Origin: Akebia trifoliata
Taxonomy: Eukaryota; Streptophyta; Magnoliopsida; Ranunculales; Lardizabalaceae
NCBI GenBank assembly: GCA_017979445.1
Contig: CM030709.1
Coordinates: forward strand, 4,506,001-4,570,000
Direction: 5' to 3'
Length of the DNA: 64,000 nt
A model generated the notes under the pieces. That model saw nothing but the letters and a program-made list of their open reading frames with translations. It had not been told where the DNA came from and did not search any database. Below, one piece after another: positions 23,394 through 36,575 of the stretch; the first letter of the stretch is position 1; the number at the start of each line of letters is the position of its first letter. Position numbers and translations under genes: made by a program.

Positions 23394-23594
23394 CTTTAGA
23401 GTTTGGATTATATGCGCCGGTGGAGAAATGAAACCCTTCCCCCCCACTTCAATACATGCCACGTAAGCCACAATTCAAGAAAATTATAAAAAAGAAATAT
23501 TTTAAGAGTTAATTCCTTGGATTGTGGCTTACGTGGTGTCTATTGAGGTGTGGGAGGAAGGTTTCAATCCTCCCCACTAAGTGGACTCTAAATT
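23394..23594. repeat. foldback hairpin element
   Basis: The left arm ...GAAACCCTTCC...GCCACGTAAGCCACAATTC is inverted in the right arm, GATTGTGGCTTACGTGG...GGAAGGTTTCAATC, with a short AT-rich loop (about 23480-23515). It does not share the CTCGAG apex, so it is a different foldback family. Confidence 0.6.
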
Positions 23595-23599
23595 GTATC

Positions 23600-25235
23600 C
23601 TATTGTAATAAAACAAATTTGTCAATAAATAATATAGGCGAAGTGATAAGGTCAAAATAATTTCATTTTGAAATCGTAATTTCACAAAGATTATCAAAGT
23701 TTAAATACTAGTTCCTTAAAAATAATAATAAATTATATTCAAATCCCAAATTAATGTAGCTAACAATAATTTGTTATTAATTTCAGGTGAAAATGGTACA
23801 TTCGGAAACCAACAAAAGGTGTAACAATTACTGTTACAACATGCGAACAAAGAGGAAGCAAACAGCCAAAGCTAAACTGATTTGGGTGCCACGTCACCGC
23901 GCCGCGGTCATCTTGAGGAATTTATCCTCGAGATTTGCACAGAAGTTTCCAATTGCTTCGGTGGTTGTAACTGAATGGGTCCTTCGAATCAAATCATCTG
24001 CCAAATCAACCCGATTAACCGAATACGAATGTTATAAATTGGAAGGTTGATTTTAGAGAGGGGGGTTTCTCTTCTTCTGTAATTTGTCATTTTCTCTTTG
24101 TAATTCTTTAGTTTCTTAGTTTTTGAGAGAGAACTCTTTAGTGTAGTGAGAACACCAAGAGTGATCCAATCTTTTGTTCTTACTGTAACTCTTTTGGAGA
24201 GCCATTAAAAAAGGTTAAAGTGTAGCATCATCTTTTTCATCCATCTGCAATTATAATCCTTGCAATGATTGGCTAAATTCTCATTAGAGAAATTAAGAAA
24301 GCTAGAGCAAATTCATTCCTCTAATGTAATTTTAGATTTTTACTTTGTTTACATGTTTATTATTCTGAAAACTGTCATTTGATTAAGGTAATCTAGCCTA
24401 TATTTCTGATTCAACTTTGATAGTCATTACTTAGATAAGTTCAAGAACGGCTATGCTCTGTAAAGAATCAGAATATAAGTTAGGCAATTTCAATCAGTTT
24501 AGGATTTTTATGGATAGTTTTTTATTACTTTCAATGATTCAATTGTTCCACTTTCCGATCCATGAGCAATGACTTGCTCTATGGATTGAGTTATCTCTTA
24601 GAACTAATCTATATTATGGATGATTTGCAAATGTTTGATTGACTTCTCTAAGCCTTCTCTCTCAGATTTTCAATCTCTATTTTCTGTTTTAAATTTTAAT
24701 TGTAAGTTAATTTTCATTTCATTTGTGCAACAAATCTGTTTTGTTTTAAAACCAATCTGTTTCTAACTCTGTTTTAGTTTTTAATCCGAATGAATATTTG
24801 AATCCCAACTGTCCCTGAGGAACGAATTCGACTTACCCAAAGTCTTATTTTACATCTCTATCTCTGCATTTACACAACAAGTTTTACAATTGATCACGAA
24901 ATTAGGATTTTGTCTACGTGGGTGCAATTAAGACCCTTAAAAAATTAAAAAAACTTATGGGGAAATAGTGACGGATAGTCGCAATAGTATATAAAACTCT
25001 TATAATTTATAAAAGTTCTTTTGAGGGCAAGTGCCCTCAATGCAAATCTGCTTGTGATGAATTGGATTGGTTTTCAAAGATGCTTATAAAATTATGGAGA
25101 AGTTGATTTCCTTTCTCCAATAATGCCTACGAACAATTCCAAAGGTCTCTCTCTTCCCTATTTTCGAAAAAATTAATTTTATTGTAAATTGTAATGTAAA
25201 AAATGTTATTTTTATGAAGTAAATAATATATATAT
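23600..25235. other. unclassified stretch, possibly retrotransposon-derived
   Basis: An open frame at 23787-24050 (87 codons, basic, no known domain) is followed by AT-rich DNA. The words around 24810-24925 (CCCTGAGGAACGAATTCGAC, then ACAACAAGTTTTACAATTG) resemble regions seen in plant Ty3/gypsy-type elements. I saw no gag-pol frame and no matching pair of long terminal repeats. Confidence 0.25.
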
Positions 25236-25255
25236 ATTGATAACCGAGTATCTCT

Positions 25256-25496
25256 TGTAGACAATGGATCGGGTCCATATCTGGGCTTTGTCCAGTCAAC
25301 ATACCATGATCTTGTCCAAGGATTAGTCCTGGGGCATGTGCAATGCCTGCACATCACATGCACTAGGTAAGTGAGAGTGTGCCCTTGTGAGTGGCCCCTG
25401 AAGAATTAATGCTCATACTAGGTATCACACTTATGACTTATGGCCATTAACTGCTTATCAATCCGAAATTGCCATTGAGCCAATCCCTCGAGATTA
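25256..25496 (-). mobile_element. tRNA-derived SINE copy
   Basis: Same family and orientation as 15048-15232. The minus strand has a head with TTGGCTCAATGGC and a body that includes GCATGTGATGTGCAGGCATT, shared with the plus-strand copy near 37200. It is longer than the first copy, which lacks the central segment. Confidence 0.55.
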
Positions 25497-25499
25497 AGT

Positions 25500-27104
25500 A
25501 AATAATATTTATTATTGATGAATATCGTATTTAGTAAGATAAGTCATACAAATGTAAGTAGTGTTTGAGAAGACTCGTAATATAATGAGATTGTAGTGTT
25601 TGAGAAGACTTGTAAGTAATGTATAAAACAAACCCAAAAATGGGGGCTTACTTACTAATTACCAAGTCATCCATTCTCTATTCTCCATTGGTGTACTCAT
25701 GTGTGACTCCATGACTTCCATCCTACCCTCCCAAGTAGAATCCCTTCTTAGGCTTTAAAACTCTGTTCTTTTTGTTATTTGCAACAACATAATTCTCAAC
25801 ATGTCTCTCTAAAACATATTAATGTTTAAAATAATTAAAAATTAATAATAGAAGATAATAGTAAAATAGTTTTCTTACTTCCTAATCTTCAATGTAATAG
25901 CGAGAGAAGAGTGAGTATTATCGACGCAAATCCATATTTTAAATTACAAAATCATCCTTTCATCTTGTCTTGATATCGAGAGTAGATCCTATGTAGCTTG
26001 TTTTTCCTATAGCCCTCTAACAGTATTAGTAATGATTGAGATTTTGTCATGTCATCAAGACAATTACATCCAATCGTTAAAATTTAGGAGTTCAGTGAGT
26101 CCAATTTTAACCACTTGATTAGAGTAAAAAAAAAAAAAATTCTTTCAAATATGATCTAAATCATAATTTAATTAAAATGACCTTACATCTTGGCATAACA
26201 AAACACCATGCACAATTTTTAAAAACAAGATTTGAAGATCCCTTCTCTCTCTTTTAGAAATTTCTAAAATCTACCCCTGCCCGGTTGTCTCCATGGTTTT
26301 AAAACTCGTTTTGAAGTTTTTTCTCGTACAAGTTTTCTGATACGTTTGAATTGTCTTATTCAATAATGTGAAAAAGACCTATGATTTTAAATCTTGTCTG
26401 ATATGTTTGACTTATCTATCCGTTTCTTTGGTGGATGATACCAAGACATATTGGATGAGTCGCCGCGGACAAGAGTTAAAACCATTGTTGTCTCTTATGG
26501 TAAAAGTTTATTTTCTCTCTCCTTTCAACTTCATCCTAATTTCATGGGAGTTGGACTAAGTCATCAATGGATAGTATTGGGTTGACGACAAGCATTAAAA
26601 CTATACCGTTACTTGTTGCTTCTAGAACATTATTGAATTTTGAAATGTAGAAAGATAAATTATAAGTAACGTGACTGAAAAAATACCTATCAAAAAAAGT
26701 CATAAGCATATCTCATATGATCAAAATTCCCAAAGTACCCTTGAAATTTAGAGAAAAGGTAAAATTGGAAGGAAAAGTGTGAGAGAGGGAGGGGGGGAGA
26801 GAGAGAGACTAACAATCCATTAAATCAAAAGTTTGGTCCAAAACAATGAAAGTGAGAGTCCTTGTTATGGGTCCCATAGTAGGGGTCCAAGAAAGTGAAA
26901 TGGAGTCCTTTTTACGGGCCTCACAGGGGGTCATACATGGGTACTTTTATGGGGGGAGACGACCGTTACCCTTCTTTTCTAATGTTTTTTTCTAGAAGGT
27001 TTATTGAGGTTGATTTGTCTTACTTGTGTTGTCCTCATCAGCCATCATAATACTCTCACTTCCTCTTACCATATTATTAGTTGATCCCCATATCAATAAT
27101 TCCA
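25500..27104. other. intergenic DNA
   Basis: No gene was recognised; open frames such as 26368-26559 are short and featureless. GA-rich sequence occurs near 26780-26810. Confidence 0.4.
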
Positions 27105-27605
27105 AATATAAACAATATGAGTCCAAATGGGCCAAATTTGATAATAAAAAAATCCAAATTTAGTGGGTTCGGACCCTTGGGAGTAGATAAAAATAAAATA
27201 AATATGCATGGAACATGGTTTGATGTCCCATTATCAGAATCGGATCCAGATCCAGGTCAGATATGTATCCATCCTTACATCCCCTATGAATAATATATTT
27301 CTTTGAAAATTATAATTTTTAGATTTTCCAAAATATCCTTTTTCACCACTTGAATATAACATAAATTCTTATAAATGAAATGAATATAATGGGAGAATAG
27401 AATAGTGTACTAATAAGCAAACAAGTATAGAAGAAAAAAGGTTGTTGAATGATCCAGAATTATCCGACCCAACCAAATTCAAGCAATTCTCTTGGATCGG
27501 ATTTGGATCAAGTGAAATCAAAATGGTTAGAATATGATTAATCTAGTAGGATCCAAGTTGGATTCGGATATAGATTTGGATCTGAATATGGATATATTCA
27601 GATCC
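27105..27605 (+). repeat. dispersed repeat family, copy 2 (GGATATG-rich)
   Basis: Aligns by eye with 29420-29930. Both contain GGACCCTTGG(G)AGTAGAT, a GATGTCCC block, CATCC(C)TATATCC-like sequence, and CACTT/CTACTTTAATATAACAT(G)AA followed by TTCTTATAAA. It sits just downstream of CPN60A. Confidence 0.45.
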
Positions 27606-27807
27606 AGCCCTGAATCCAATAAGTAGAACACCATCATTGCCAATGTCATCTATTAAGACTTCATAGAACAAGAAGAAAAACGACATTAATGCCACTTATG
27701 TTGGAAGTACAACTTACATTAACTCTCTCATGCAGCTGCAGTAAGTATCCCGTTATCACAACTATAAACTAAACCAAGGAAAGATCGTAGAGAACTACAA
27801 TGAGAAA

Positions 27808-30800
27808 TCACACAGAAAGGCCTTGGGGAGCTGCAGGTGCAGGAGACTTGGGCTTTGGCTTCTCCACCACGATGGCCTGTGTGGTCAGGACCATCCCTGC
27901 CACAGAAGCTGCATTCTGCAATGCACACCTTGCCACCTTAGCTGGGTCTATTACCCCACTCTCGATCAAGTTCTCATAAATGTCTGTCATTGCATTATAC
28001 CCGATCTCCCATTCACGCGCTCTCACTTTCTCTACTACCACCTCTCCTTCCACACCAGCATTGTGAGCTATCAAAGATGCCGGTGATACAAGTGCCTGCA
28101 AGGGAACATATTGATTCAGTACACCAAATAACTTGATACAAAAGGACCAAAAGAAAAAAAAAACCTATGCTCAAGTCTTAAAGACATCAATTATAAACAA
28201 AGCACACCAGAACATGGCAAGAACTTGATTTTGTTTGTTTGCTTTCCATGGTTGGAAAGATGATAAAACTAAAATTTTGAGAAAGGGAATTATTCAAGTT
28301 TGGGTTGACTTCAGTTCTAGGAATTCTTCAACAAAATCATGCCATTCACAAACTAATACAATATATATATTACTATATATGAACCCCAAAGGGTTGGTAA
28401 GATGTCCAAGACCACACCATAGGAAGCTGAGGTCTTGAGCTCGAAGCACCCCCTAAGAGATTTATCCCAGAAATTACCCAGTGTGCGGGTGCGGGAGGGG
28501 AGGGGGGATAACTCGGTTTCCCAAAAAAAAAATCACTATAGCTGATTCTTTAGTTTGACTGTCGGGATGACTAGTTAGGTGGGATATGGTTCGCAATTTA
28601 GCTATGGATTAGTTGGGATGGTGTGGTGTTTTTTTATTTTTTCTGCTTTTTTAATAGGCTGTTTTTGTTTCTTTTGTTCCTCTTCGGTTGGTCATCTCGA
28701 CCTCTGTTTCTTTCTAATGAAATTATCTTTACCTACCAAACGGAAAAAAAATGATCCATATGCATAAATGGTCCGGGTATATTCTTCCTGACAGATCAGG
28801 CCTTCCAGATTTTTGTTTTCTCAGCGTTGTATTTGATTTGCATATTTAGTTAATTTGTAAGTAAGCAGTGGTGGTGTGGTTTACCTTTTGAACAATGTCT
28901 GCACCTAGTCGCTCATCTGCGTCTTCAAGTTTGTCCTTAATAGCAGGGACAAATGTCGACATGTGAACGTACGCGGCACCACCACCGGGTACAATTCCTT
29001 CTTCAATGGCAGCAAAAGTGGCATTCTTGGCATCTTCGATTCTAAGTTTACGGTCCTCAAGCTCAGTTTCTGTAGCAGCTCCCACCTTTATGACAGCAAC
29101 TCCACCCGACAGCTTGGCAATTCTCTCCGCCAGCTTCTCGGAGTCATAGACAGAGTCTGTCTCGGCCAACTCCTTTTTTATTTGTGCAATTCTAGCTTGG
29201 ATCTCATCTTTCGATGCTTCGTCGGCAATAATGGTAGTTGAATCCTTGGTGATGGTCACCTTTCTTGCTACACCAAGTTGGTCAATTTCTGTGTTCTCTA
29301 TCAGCAAACCAAGATCACTGGCTTGGAACTCAGCTCCTGCCGAATGGGGAAATGGAAGATATAAATAGGGCAGAATATTTGGCAGCATCAAGAAGACAGG
29401 CCATTTGTAACTTTTTATAGGGCATAAAATGGATCAGATTTTATCCAAAATTAACAGGTTTGGACCCTTGGAGTAGATCCGAATAAAAAATATGGGATGT
29501 CCCTTGATCCAAGTCGGATCTGGGGGGATACGGATTCATCCCTATATCCACCTTGATCCGACTGATATATTGCTTTGAAAATCATATTTTTATGTTTTTC
29601 AGAATATCTTTGTTTCTACTACTTTAATATAACATGAATTCTTATAAAATAAATGAATTTATAATAGTAAAATAAAATAGTATAGCAGTTAGAAAATAAA
29701 TATAGTAAAAAAGGTTAAATATAGTAAAAAAGGTTAATGGTCTGAAATTACCCAAATCAAGTAATTTGGTCGGGTTGGATCCGGATTTAGTGAAAGTAAA
29801 ATGGTTTGGATATGGTTTTAGCTAATAAGATCAGAGTCGGATATGGATACAGATCAGGGTCGGAATAAAAAACTTGAATATGGATATAGATATACTCAAA
29901 TCTGGCCTGAACCCAACCCATATTAAGCCCTAACTTTTTCATCTCCAAACATTTGGAGATACACCACCGCACATGAAGAAAGAGAGGAGTATAATTTTAC
30001 TTAGGCTATGTTTGGATTTAGAGAAGTGGAGAGAAGAGAAACTCATTAAGAGAAGAGAAGGGAAGAGAAAAGAAGAGAAACTCAATTTCTCTCCACCACG
30101 TTTGGATTGACAGGAGAGAACTTGGGAAAACTTTGGAATTTTAAAATATCTTAAAAGAGATCTAGGGGCAGAGTTGGAATTATATAATATTTTAAAAGGG
30201 TTTCTCTCAATTTCTCTCTTCTCTCTATTTTTTGGTGAGAGAAAAATCACCTTTTTGTCTCTCTTCTCTCCAATTCTTTTCTCTTCTCCCCCCACTAAAC
30301 AATTCAAACAAAAGAAATGGAAATTTCTGAAATCAGATGAAAATTCAAGTACCTGTCAGAATGGCAATATCCTGAAGAAGAGCCTTTCGCCTGTCACCAA
30401 AACCAGGCGCTTTGATTGCAGCAACATTGAGGATACCCCTCAGCTTGTTCACAACAAGAGTGGCCAAAGCCTCTCCAGTGACATCTTCTGCAATAATAAG
30501 TAGAGGGGCTCTCAATTGGGTTGTTTTCTCCAGCAATGGAATTATGTCCTTTATTGCTGAAATCTTCTGATCGGTCACCAAAACTCTTGCGTTCTCAAAT
30601 TCAGCAATCAACTTCTCTGAGTTTGTAACAAATTGTGGGGAAATATAACCTCTGTCAATCTGAAAAAGTAGACCAAAGAGAACCATAACCAAAGGGAACC
30701 ACAATATCAATCTATATAAAGCAAAACGTTTGTCCCTCCCCTCCGTCCCAATCTTTATCCCCCCATAAAGAAAACATTTCAAGGATATTTTTATTGCCTT

Positions 30801-31610
30801 TTTTCTTCCCCCACCTTACAAGAATACCCCAAACTCCATTACTATTTATTTTCTACACCTTTTCAAGAATATCCTCCAACTTTATTGTCTTTCCTCTTCT
30901 ACCCCTTTTTCCACTAAAACCCCCCCTCCAACTTCACTATTTTTCCTCTTTTGCCCAAAGAGGATGCCCCTGCCACAGGCAAGCTCTAGCTATAAAACAA
31001 GTAGAAACAAGCATGAATAGAAAGAAACACTAAAAACAATGCTGTTTGAGCTTTTACAGAAGGTACCAACCTCCATCCCTTCCTCCACCTCAACGGTTGT
31101 CTCAAAGGATGACGAAGACTCAATAGATAACACGCCATCAGGCCCCACTTTATCAATTGCATCAGCAATCATTGTCCCAATAATTTCATCATTACCGGCA
31201 GATATAGAGGCAATGGCTGAAAAACATCCCAACAAAGAACAATAAATGCAAGGTACAGATTAGACAAGTTAAGGAAATTGATTAAAACACAGGTCAAGCC
31301 CAATACCTTTAATATCATCACGGCCTTTGACAGGCCTAGCTTTCTTCTCCAATTCCTCAACTAGCCCATGTACGGTCTTATCAATACCCTTCTTGATTGA
31401 GACTGGATTTGCACCAGAGGTAACAGCCAACAGGCCTAACTTGATGATTTCACGTGCAAGTACTGATGCTGTTGTTGTACCATCCCCAGCAGAGTCATTA
31501 GTTTTACTAGCAACCTTCATTCAGCAAGCAAAATATGTAAGTACGTAAATTGTCCTAACATTCCACAAATGATAGCATGTCTGAACCATATACCAATATT
31601 ACCACCCCCC

Positions 31611-31641
<31 letters not shown>

Positions 31642-33897
31642 AAAAAAAAAAAAAAAAACATAATATAGATGCATCTAAAGCTTATGCAGCCAGGAATGGG
31701 TTGGAGACATGGATAAACAGAAAATGCTCTAGCCTATTACCTATATCCACAATTAACAAACAACACTATTCGGAGAATATATCAAACTAAAAACATTTAA
31801 TGGAGTGACTGGAAAATGGATGGGTTGAATTCTAAGCATTTACTACTCATGCGTCATACCCATTGCAGCTATCAAGGCAACTAAAATAATTATAGAACTG
31901 AGATCAAATGGAAGAAAACAATTATGTTGATAATGGAACTACATGGTTACTAATAAGAAATGGAACTACAATGTTGAAGGCAACATAATGTAAAAAAAAG
32001 AATTCCCTACCTCCCTTATGAGAGCTGCGCCAGCATTTTCCATTGGATCAGCAAGTTCTATAGCTCGAGCAATTGTAACTCCATCATTAACCACTTTAGG
32101 GTTTCCATATTCATCCAACACAACATTCCTCCCTTCAAAATAAAGGTAAAATGAACATAAAATGAAAGGGGGAAAACCAAAAAACAAACATGGATGAGCT
32201 GAATGCAGCATGGGAATGGTCATAAACACATCACTGGATCCTATCACAAACCAACAGACCAACCCACCAAACAGTTATATCACAATAGAAGGTAAATTCA
32301 AAATTCACAAATTTCTCCCAACAAAACACAAGTATGGTCCCCTTTCACGAGTATAGCTTCAATGAAAGGCCGCATGAGTAAAAAAATTCACCCTTAAATT
32401 TTTTTTTTTCCATAGCATAGTTATCAGAAAGATTAAACGTTTCAAATGATTACATGAGGACATTGAGATGAGCAGTCTGAGGAAGCCAAAAGAGAAAAAA
32501 TACATCAGACAAAGCAAAAGGGGAACAACCAAACAGAATTAATCAACACCAAGGATTACATGCTCCCATCTAAAGACAAAATCCTCAAAAAATAGACACA
32601 TGAATTCTTTGAACAACTTTAAATCTTACTGAGTCAAAAAAATAAAATAATAATAACCAGTCACGGTCAAGAACAAAACAACAATTCCTCAATTAGAGAA
32701 GGCTTATGTGCATCCATTTGCATTGTAGCAAACAAATAATGGTGGAAAAAAAATAATGGTGTACTTATGTACTTATGGTCGAAACAGAAATTAGAGTTTA
32801 AAGGGACTACTTTTGATGATTTTGTCTTTAGATGGAACTCTTTATGTAATCATTGATGCTTTAACTTTTCTTTGTTTTGTAGTTCTTTGAGAGGCTTCCT
32901 CGGCCTCATTGTACTTTGTTATCTTTTATCAATATATTACACTTACAAAAAAAAAAAATAATAATAATGGTGGAAAATCTCATCATAAAAAAAAAAAAAA
33001 TAGTTTTTTTAGATAAAAAGATCAAACATGTATTGCTGAAATAAAGATGAGAAAAGAAAAATAATACCCCTGGGACCAAGAGTAACTCCTACAGCATCGG
33101 CAAGCTTATCAATGCCAGCCTGTATTGCTTTCCTTGAATCCTGATCGAAGGCAATTTTCTTCGCACTTGCCCGCACGACCAATCTCTTACTCGACGTTCT
33201 GTAGTTCAGCTTTTGTCCCTGATTCACTCCCCTCCTCAAGCTCCCCTACACCGATAAATTACACAATCAAAAGGAAGAATTTGAGATGAATACCACAGTA
33301 TACTGCAGAAATAAGCAAATCCACAGAGAGAAAAACATAACCCGACTTCAAAAAGAAACAATTAGAACATATGAAATTAAAATTCTCCCATATGAAAGAA
33401 ACAAAACCACATAAGCTGCTAAAGTGAAACAAGGGGCTTTAAGAATTTAGATTAGCTCAACGATCTCACTAGTTTATTCTCTCAAAAAACAGAAATGCTT
33501 ATAAACATTACATTAAAGCCTAGATTTTTTTTGCAGGAACCACAGAAATTGATTGAAAAGTATCCACAGAAAACAACTAAATCACACATCAAATCAGGTT
33601 ACAATATCACAATAGCTGTAAATTCTAACTAAATTGGAGCTTCAAACAGAAACATTACCGAACCAGAAGACCTATAAGTGTATGAGAGCAGAAACAGAAT
33701 ATCTATGCCCTAAAAACTTCAAAAAATGTATAAAAATCAACAAAAACCTCAGAGTCACAGATGCTTTCAGAGACAAACACAATCAAACCCAATTCCAGTC
33801 GAGAAATGAGGAAGAAATAGAGACTGCAGAAGAAATCGAATACCTGTTTAGGAGTACGAAAGATTGACGCAGTCGAGACGGCATTAGCTGACGCCAT
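27808..33897 (-). CDS. CPN60A: plastid chaperonin 60 subunit alpha (RuBisCO-binding protein alpha)
   Basis: Coding exons in transcript order: 33897-33844, 33245-33068, 32132-32011, 31514-31307, 31216-31071, 30659-30353, 29336-28885 and 28095-27808. All introns are GT-AG, and the total is 1755 nt (584 residues), the usual length for Cpn60 alpha. Residues 1 to about 45 form a Ser/Arg-rich plastid transit peptide, then comes [13 protein letters not shown]-site motifs VTLGPRGRN and [13 protein letters not shown] are intact, as are [13 protein letters not shown] in the apical domain and [12 protein letters not shown] with the preceding Asp. The Pro/Ala-rich tail is typical of alpha rather than beta. 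The protein forms a mixed alpha/beta tetradecamer in the stroma that folds RuBisCO large subunit and other imports with Cpn20/Cpn10. Intron 6 (29337-30352) consists largely of two transposons. Confidence 0.96.
28386..28535 (+). repeat. possible SINE-like fragment in the last CPN60A intron
   Basis: A B box-like word (GGTCTTGAGCTCGAAGC) and a terminal A run (about 28526-28535) after a GC-rich body suggest a decayed SINE on the plus strand, opposite to the gene. The A box is unclear. Confidence 0.3.
29420..29930 (+). repeat. dispersed repeat family, copy 3, inside CPN60A intron 6
   Basis: Closest relative is 27105-27605; 21160-21740 is more distant. It occupies the acceptor-distal half of the intron in the antisense orientation. 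The right end reads CCTGAACCCAACCC then TTAAGCCCTAAC, as at copy 1. Confidence 0.45.
30004..30316 (-). mobile_element. PIF/Harbinger-like MITE in CPN60A intron 6
   Basis: Starts GGCTATGTTTGGAT after TTA. It is an inverted-orientation relative of 36576-36927: both contain GCAGAGTTGGAATTATA or its inverse, CTCAATTTCTCTCCACCA and AGAAGAGAAG-rich arms. The right end is degenerate (CAATTCAAAC), so its target duplication cannot be confirmed. Confidence 0.6.
31605..31658. repeat. abutting homopolymers (C)27(A)27 in CPN60A intron 3
   Basis: Exactly 27 C residues (31605-31631) are followed directly by 27 A residues (31632-31658). In the CPN60A pre-mRNA this is U27 followed by G27, which could form G-quadruplex structure. 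Such tracts are hypermutable and easily miscounted in assemblies. Confidence 0.9.
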
Positions 33898-34352
33898 TTT
33901 TCGTAAAATTGGTCGAGATTGGAGACAAGGATAGATTATTTAGGGTTTTAGATTGAGTTTGAGGATTTCGGCTCTTTGTAGGGTTTTATGTTGGGTGATT
34001 TAGAAATACCCCTCAACATGTTGGTGAATATTTGAGGTACATCCTTGTGATTTCAAACTGACGATTTGCCTCCCTTGACATCCGTCTACTCTAATAGGCT
34101 AATGAAAAATGACTTAAATACCTTAACCATGAACTATAGTTCTTATTTTTCTTTAACTTGCACCGTAAAATACTTTACTTTCATCTTCAACTTCAAGATT
34201 CTAACTAGTTCAAAAGATGGTATTTTTTGAAGAAATGGAAAATGATAAAATTTTGGATAGAAAAAAAATAAGGATTTTTTAAGAAAGGGTAAAAGTGAGG
34301 TTAAAAACGATGGATACAATTGAGATTAAGTCAATTAAAAATAATATAAAAG

Positions 34353-34735
34353 CAACTCCAACGCATTTGGGCTCAGGCTAGGCATTGCCTCTCAATTGTC
34401 GTTTTGTAGAGTTAAAACCTCAAAGAGAGACTCCAACACACTCTGTATCTAAAAAGTTAATTTGAAATTTCCTGAAAATAAGGAAGAGAGAGAGGCAGAA
34501 GAAGATAGTAAGATTCTCTCTCTTTTTACTGTTTACGATAAAACATGATGGCAATTGGGAGCCATTTTACTCTAGATGAATTTTGTGTAATCTTTTTTGT
34601 TAAAAAAAAAAAATGAAAAATCATTATAGCTAGTACGATTGGAGTGCAAACTCCTTTAAATAAGTAAAATTACTCTCTATAATAAAATACCTATCAATTA
34701 TGCCTAGCTAGAATAGTTATTTGCGTTGGAGTTGT
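34353..34735. mobile_element. MITE-like element with CAACTCCAACGC ends
   Basis: GCAACTCCAACGCATTTGG at the left is inverted as TTTGCGTTGGAGTTG at the right. No clear target duplication was found, partly because the right end is involved in a tandem duplication (34627-34951). No coding capacity. Confidence 0.5.
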
Positions 34736-34951
34736 ACTAAGAAGAGTTTGAATAAGTGGAATTTTTTTGGCTGAGGTTGAAGTGAGGGTTGTTAGTACGG
34801 TTGGAGTGGAAACCCCTTTAAATAAGTAAAATTGCTCTCTATAATAAAATACCTATCAATTATGCCTAGCCAGAATAGTTATTTGCATTGGAGTTGTTCT
34901 ATGAAGAGTTTGAATAAGTAGAATTTTTTTGGCTGAGGTTGAAGTGAGGGT
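34627..34951. repeat. tandem direct duplication, about 165 bp x 2
   Basis: The segment from GTACGATTGGAGTGCAAAC to GGCTGAGGTTGAAGTGAGGG is repeated immediately, beginning GTACGGTTGGAGTGGAAAC at about 34797, with few differences. It includes the right end of the adjacent MITE-like element. Confidence 0.75.
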
Positions 34952-35933
34952 ATTTCAATCATTTTATTAGTTTATTAAAGAAGACTTAGGCCAAGGGGCA
35001 TGTCATCAGTTTGAAATTATGGGACCATTTAAATATTCAGCAAAACGTGGAGGGGTCTAAAGGATCGTTTTTAACTATTTCGGAAGAGTTTCCAGAACAT
35101 TCCACAACCTTTTTTTCATACGTCGAGAATCGAGAACCGTTGAGCGTTCGGCCACACACAAGTGGGCCATCGCGCACCGATACGTTAACGCTATTAGCTT
35201 GTAGTAGTTTTTGAAAGAAAATGCACGTGCCAACACGTGTTTCTCAAGATAGACTTTTTTATTTTATTAATAATTTTAGGGGTTGTTTACCAAAAAAAAT
35301 TTCAAACATATAATAGTCCAATATGAAAGTCCAGCCCATTCTGCCATTGGGCTCATGCATTATTTCAAAACTAGTTGCGATATTTTGACTCAAAATTTTT
35401 CACTCGGTTGTACTCAGTTGACATGGCAAGTGCACAGAACCATAGATTTTTATGCACTTACCTTGTCTATCAAGTGAATTTTTGAGTCAGTTATCATTAG
35501 TCTTTCAAAAATCATCAGAGACAAATGACTTTGATGTTTGCGAACAGACGAGATACTTCTTCTCCTTCTACTTCGGTTTATTTTCTTCTTGATTCACAGA
35601 TATGTGAGAAAAAGTTCATGTGTCTCATATAGGGAGATATCCAAGTCATCTCGGTAACGTTTATCAACAATATGAGACAAAAATTTGAGATTGAAAACCA
35701 TGGGCCCAAAGCCCAACTCAATCCCAAATGTTATAAGAAGGGTAGGATAAAAAAAAATTCAAAAAATACTTTAAGCTCAACTTTTTAGTCCGAAAGAAGC
35801 CTAATTTATTAAGATCCACTTCATCAATTTCCCAATTTTGAGCTTTTGAAACATCAAGGATCAAATCTCATATTGACTCAATATAGGTTCAATCTCATTT
35901 TAAGACCAAATCGTGGCCATGGCCAATGATGGC
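34952..35933. other. intergenic DNA with a foldback hairpin
   Basis: Apart from the hairpin at 35387-35489, no gene or bounded element was recognised. Open frames at 35011-35214 and 35283-35477 are featureless. Confidence 0.4.
35387..35489. repeat. foldback hairpin element
   Basis: Arms TGACTCAAAATTTTTCAC and GTGAATTTTTGAGTCA; the inner arms contain GGCAAGTGCACAGAACCATAG and ATGCACTTACC. Related to 22121-22271. Confidence 0.55.
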
Positions 35934-36049
35934 CACTATACATGTAAAAAAGGGGTAAATTTGACAAGACATTATTAAATACTATATGAAAAAGGGGCTA
36001 AATTTGACAGACCTTGGCATCAAATTTATCCCTTTTTTTTCATATAGTG
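35934..36049. mobile_element. miniature CACTA-like element
   Basis: Begins CACTATACATGTAAAAAAGG and ends CCTTTTTTTTCATATAGTG, extending inward to AAATTTGA/TCAAATTT. The CACTA/TAGTG termini are diagnostic of the superfamily. No matching 3-bp flank was found (GGC left, TGG right). An extra partial terminus is present near 35978. Confidence 0.55.
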
Positions 36050-36575
36050 TGGTGCCCACGCACGTTAATTGGTTTGTTGGAGATTATTTGATCATCAGAC
36101 CCTTTTCAAATTAAAATTATCCTGGTTTGGATCTAGCCTAATTAAATCAATTACAGCTCAATCGAGTCCCATTTGAGTTGATTTCTAGCTCATCCTTCTT
36201 GTCCATATATCTAGCATATAAAGCATCCATGGCATCATTTGGCAATCAAATTCATCAATAGACAGGTGGCAACGTCCAACACAAACTCAGACATTGTATT
36301 ATAAGGTTTACCTTGATACATCAAACAATGTTTTATGAAAACCACAATTAGATTAGTTAGATAATTAAGATTCACACAATCCCAACTGCTCAACATGAAA
36401 CCAAATGATCTAAATGTATCTTAGGGATATGTGATGTATTCTTACGATACATGTTTTGTCTGACCTTTAGATTTCGCGTATAAGCAATTGGGATTGCATG
36501 GATTTTTCACGTTTTGGTTAGAAAGCTCCATGAGAGATCTTTACAATGGTATCACTACTGAGAAATTTTCATTAA

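Noticed and set aside
27823..29241. Plus-strand open frames over the last CPN60A exons
   Set aside because: Antisense shadows of the conserved chaperonin exons.
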